This document shows, one piece after another, positions 61,662 through 64,000 of a stretch of 64,000 bases of DNA. Position numbers and translations under genes: made by a program. This stretch comes from Maricaulis sp965228215. Lineage in GTDB: Bacteria; Pseudomonadota; Alphaproteobacteria; Caulobacterales; Maricaulaceae. Each line of letters starts with the position of its first letter. Position 1 is the first letter of the stretch. The stretch spans positions 2,046,001 through 2,110,000 of the forward strand of contig OZ245800.1 of NCBI GenBank assembly GCA_965228215.1. The letters run 5' to 3'. Below the pieces are notes generated by a model. The model was not told the origin of the DNA and made no database searches. It worked only from the letters and a program-made list of their open reading frames with translations.

Positions 61662-62645
61662 TCAGCTGTCGCGCAGGCGCGGTGTCGTCAGGCCCAGCGA
61701 GGGCAGGCCGGCCAGGGCTTCACGGCGATAGCGGAAGAGTTCCGCCGGACGGCCGCCGGTATGGCTCTCCAGCTTGCCCGTGCCCTCGACAAATCCGGTC
61801 CGGTCCAGGGCGCGGCGGAAATTCTGCTTGTGCAGGCGGTAGCCGACAATGGCCTCGACGACATTCTGGAGCGCCGAGAGGGTGAAGAGATCCGGCATGA
61901 TCTCGAACACGACCGGCCGGTATTTCACCTTGCCGCGCAAGCGAGCAATGGCTGTGGCCAGGATGCGGCGATGGTCCGATGTCATGGGATGGCTCAGGGC
62001 CGGACTGTCGGCCGGGCCACCGGACGGGCCGTCGACCTGGCCGTCGCGGACGGCCTCGTCCAGAAGGCCGGCCTCGTAGAGGAGTTCATAACGGTCGAGG
62101 ACACGTTCCTCATTCCAGCCGCCACCGCCCAGGCCGAAGGTCTGCAGAATGCGGTCGTGCCGCGCGGCCCGGCGACCCGGCACACCGGCCTCGTCGGCCC
62201 AGGATTTGAGGCGAGGCAGGATGTCGTCATCGATCATGGCCGGACGTCCGGATCGCCAGTCCTCCCAGGGGAAAAACCGATACCAGTCGCGCCACTGGCC
62301 GCCGCCCTCCGGCGGGGTCTCGGTGTCTGCGGTCAGGGCGAGATAGCCGACCGAGACGATGCGATCATCATCCTTGCCCGACATGGCGGCCACGGGCGCT
62401 TCCCGTCCACGATCGCCGAATGTGTAGAGCTGCTCGACATAGCCCAGTTCGAACCGGGCCTGTTCGGCGACCCAGCGGCGCAGGCCGATCTCGAATGTCC
62501 GGTGTTCGGCGGGATTGAAGGGGCCGAAGGGCAGGGCTTCCTCATCGCCGCCCTGGGGCACGATCAGGACTTGCGGCCGATCCTGATCGACGGTCAGGAT
62601 GACCGCGTTCAGTCCGACGACAATGGCCTGTTCGGCGCTGCTCAT
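61662..62645 (-). CDS. nadQ: NadQ-type NAD biosynthesis regulator (Nudix-like domain plus winged helix)
   Basis: 327 residues. The N-terminal half is a Nudix-like domain without a full Nudix box (VVGLNAVILTVDQDRPQVLI and then PFGPFNPAEHRTFEIGLRRW), as in COG4111 proteins. The C-terminal half is a winged helix of the NrtR/NadQ type: LPALQ-like FTLSALQNVVEAIVGYRLHK then KQNFRRALDRTGFVEGTGKL. NadQ proteins are described as repressors of de novo NAD genes. The palindromic operators lie about 750 bases downstream in front of nadA, which fits that role. Its start overlaps the HD gene stop (ATGA). Confidence 0.85.
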   Translation of the reverse strand: MSSAEQAIVVGLNAVILTVDQDRPQVLIVPQGGDEEALPFGPFNPAEHRTFEIGLRRWVAEQARFELGYVEQLYTFGDRGREAPVAAMSGKDDDRIVSVGYLALTADTETPPEGGGQWRDWYRFFPWEDWRSGRPAMIDDDILPRLKSWADEAGVPGRRAARHDRILQTFGLGGGGWNEERVLDRYELLYEAGLLDEAVRDGQVDGPSGGPADSPALSHPMTSDHRRILATAIARLRGKVKYRPVVFEIMPDLFTLSALQNVVEAIVGYRLHKQNFRRALDRTGFVEGTGKLESHTGGRPAELFRYRREALAGLPSLGLTTPRLRDS

Positions 62646-63262
62646 GCCTTCGCTTCCAGCTCCGCCATCACGGTCTCGAACTTGTCCAGGAAAAGCGCCT
62701 GGGCGGCTTTGACGGGCAGGGGGCGAATGGCGATCTCCAGTCCGGCCGGTGGTCGACCGAAGAATTTCACGGATTCGGCGTGGGAGAAACCTGCGATCTG
62801 GGTGGCCTCGAAATAGGCACAGATCACATCGGCCCGCTTGATCTTGCGTTTCACTTCCTTGGGCAGTTTGGCCGGCAGGCCGAAACGCAGGTGAACAGCA
62901 CTTTCCAGCCGGTCCTCGAATTCGCGGTAATTGACGCCCAAGGCTGCCTTGAACGGGCTGATCATGTCGCCGATCACATATTCCGAACTATCGTGCAGCA
63001 GGGCGGCCATGCGCCATTTGTGCTCGAGCTCCGGATAAAGATGGTCGAGGATTTCCAGCACCACCACGCTGTGCTCGGCCACGGAAAAGGCGTGATCGCC
63101 CTTGGTCTGGCCATTCCACCGCGCCACACGGGCCAGGCCGTGAGCGATATCGGAGATCTCGATGTCGAACGGTGACGGATCCAGCAGGTCGAGCCGGCGG
63201 CCGGAGATCATGCGCTGCCAGGCGCGCGGAGCTTCGTCTTTTTTTGTACGTGCGGTGGGCAT
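62642..63262 (-). CDS. HD-domain hydrolase (YfbR/HDIG-like)
   Basis: 206 residues from ATG at 63262. HD motifs: HAFSVAEHSVVVLEILDHLY near residue 60 and WRMAALLHDSSEYVIGDMIS near 85, with the His-Asp pair that binds metal. YfbR relatives are 5'-deoxynucleotidases. The sequence RMISGRRLDLLDPSPFDIEI at the N-terminus is that of the COG1896 HD hydrolases. It is the first gene of the HD-nadQ unit. An open frame continues upstream to 63400 without family support. Confidence 0.88.
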   Translation of the reverse strand: MPTARTKKDEAPRAWQRMISGRRLDLLDPSPFDIEISDIAHGLARVARWNGQTKGDHAFSVAEHSVVVLEILDHLYPELEHKWRMAALLHDSSEYVIGDMISPFKAALGVNYREFEDRLESAVHLRFGLPAKLPKEVKRKIKRADVICAYFEATQIAGFSHAESVKFFGRPPAGLEIAIRPLPVKAAQALFLDKFETVMAELEAKA

Positions 63263-63440
63263 GCCGGTCCTTATCAAATCGGGCAGGGGAGATAGCAGGA
63301 AGTCGCGCAGCGGACCAGCATGACAGGCGTTTCTTCCACAATCGCCTGCGCGGTCAGGTCGCACCTGGAGGGTCTGACATGCGCTTGACCCAGCCCCCAT
63401 ATCGGAATGCGATAGTCACACAAAAGATAGGGAGACTGCC

Positions 63441-63815
63441 ATGTCATTGACCCGCGTTGTTATGAGACTGGGCCGCAATCCGGATGCCGGTTATCCGGAC
63501 GGCGATGACAATCACGGATATGTCGTGGTGGCGCCGCTGGACAAGGACGGGCATCTCGATGTCGAACTCTGGCGGGCACATCGAACCGCCTGCACGGTCG
63601 ACCGTTTCTCACCCGATCCGGACGAAAAGGCCGATGGCTGGTTGACCCATCGTGGCTCGCACTGGTTCTTCCATTATGACGAGGAACATGAAGGCCCGGA
63701 CGAGCCGGTCTTCAAACTGGGCGATCACGTCATGCGGGTCGGGGAATACCTCACCATCCATGAAGCAGATGGCGATGACATGACCTTCAAGATCACAGAG
63801 GCCCGGCCCGCCTAG
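63441..63815 (+). CDS. Conserved-looking protein of unknown function
   Basis: 124 residues, GGGAGA upstream. No signal peptide. It is rich in Asp, His and Trp: RNPDAGYPDGDDNHGYVVVA, ELWRAHRTACTVDRFSPDPD, and THRGSHWFFHYDEEHEGPDE near residue 70. One beta-rich domain is likely. A clear family is not recognised. Separate from the HD gene by a divergent gap of 178 bases, in which TTGACC (63384-63389) could be a -35 box. Confidence 0.65.
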   Translation: MSLTRVVMRLGRNPDAGYPDGDDNHGYVVVAPLDKDGHLDVELWRAHRTACTVDRFSPDPDEKADGWLTHRGSHWFFHYDEEHEGPDEPVFKLGDHVMRVGEYLTIHEADGDDMTFKITEARPA

Positions 63816-63871
63816 CCGGATTTCATCCAATTGATGGCCGGCGGCGTAGACCCTTCAAACGGGAGGGTTTC

Positions 63872-64000
63872 ATGTCGCTGGTCTACACACCGCTCTATGC
63901 GGGCTTTTTCGCGTTGATGTTCGTGTTGCTGAGCCTGCGCGTGATCCGCTTTCGCCGCGGTGGTTATGGCCGTGCCGACCATCCGGAGGGCTGGAAGCTG
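63872..64000 (+). CDS. MAPEG-family membrane protein (start only, runs off the window)
   Basis: ATG at 63872 with GGGAGGG five bases upstream opens a frame to the window edge: MSLVYTPLYAGFFALMFVLL, then SLRVIRFRRGGYGRADHPEG. A first membrane helix followed by the basic RVIRFRRGG turn is typical of MAPEG proteins (glutathione S-transferase-like membrane proteins, YecN type). Only 43 codons are here. Confidence 0.7.
   Translation, partial: MSLVYTPLYAGFFALMFVLLSLRVIRFRRGGYGRADHPEGWKL

Overview
The window is 64 kb of gene-dense, GC-rich chromosome from an alphaproteobacterium. A Maricaulis/Hyphomonadaceae-like relative fits best (inference). The reasons are the petABC operon with a Rieske-cytochrome b-cytochrome c1 order, aerobic hemF, a NadQ-type regulator next to nadABC, UbiK, an NDUFAF7-like methyltransferase after lgt, and many ATGA/GTGA-coupled genes. 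I see no tRNA or rRNA gene, insertion sequence, integrase, phage gene or CRISPR array. No gap between genes exceeds 300 bases; the longest are about 240 (8356-8595 and 48438-48674).

Layout. 1-4350: DUF58/MoxR pair on the minus strand, then DUF1285, Nudix CoA pyrophosphatase, DUF6111 and CCA-adding enzyme on the plus strand, closed by an intrinsic terminator. 4353-11395 (minus): CPBP protease, AraC regulator, hemF, DEAD-box helicase, amylo-alpha-1,6-glucosidase-like lipoprotein, trmL. 11573-17564 (plus): petABC, a secreted unknown, mtnP, a trypsin-like secreted protein, an LprI-like protein and apt; mtnP and apt together recycle methylthioadenosine to AMP. 17583-31499: mixed genes including serine hydrolase, S10 carboxypeptidase, secreted RidA, rlmJ, TraB/GumN, PhzF, crotonase, Bcr/CflA efflux, truncated haemoglobin with a divergent TetR regulator, ychF, DM13 protein, pth and rplY. 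31666-39716: prs, NDUFAF7-like, lgt, ubiK, YbjN, proC, an EnvZ/OmpR-type pair and pgsA. 39721-47873: uvrC, folM-like and folB, a GAF kinase, DUF418, DUF4197, a Ca/Na antiporter and a 26-residue membrane peptide.

48675-52463 is a compact signalling island: a large Cache-PAS histidine kinase, a short membrane kinase with a paralogous catalytic core, and a single-domain receiver. 52572-57210 carries several unknown secreted or membrane proteins, an esterase and a phosphoribosyltransferase. 57207-63262 (minus) is the NAD block: HD hydrolase, nadQ, an RluA-type synthase, then three palindromic operators (consensus ATGCTCAnnnTGAGCAT) in front of nadA-nadB-nadC. The window ends in the start of a MAPEG-family gene.

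Most of the window is housekeeping. The best leads are the NadQ operator array, a probable CTG start in the NDUFAF7-like gene, five convergent gene pairs whose stop codons share one CTAG, the unlisted 26-residue peptide next to the antiporter, the kinase-kinase-receiver island, a 13-bp perfect inverted repeat at 48462-48524, and an Hcp-like N-terminus on a secreted protein. I found no clearly new multi-gene system.
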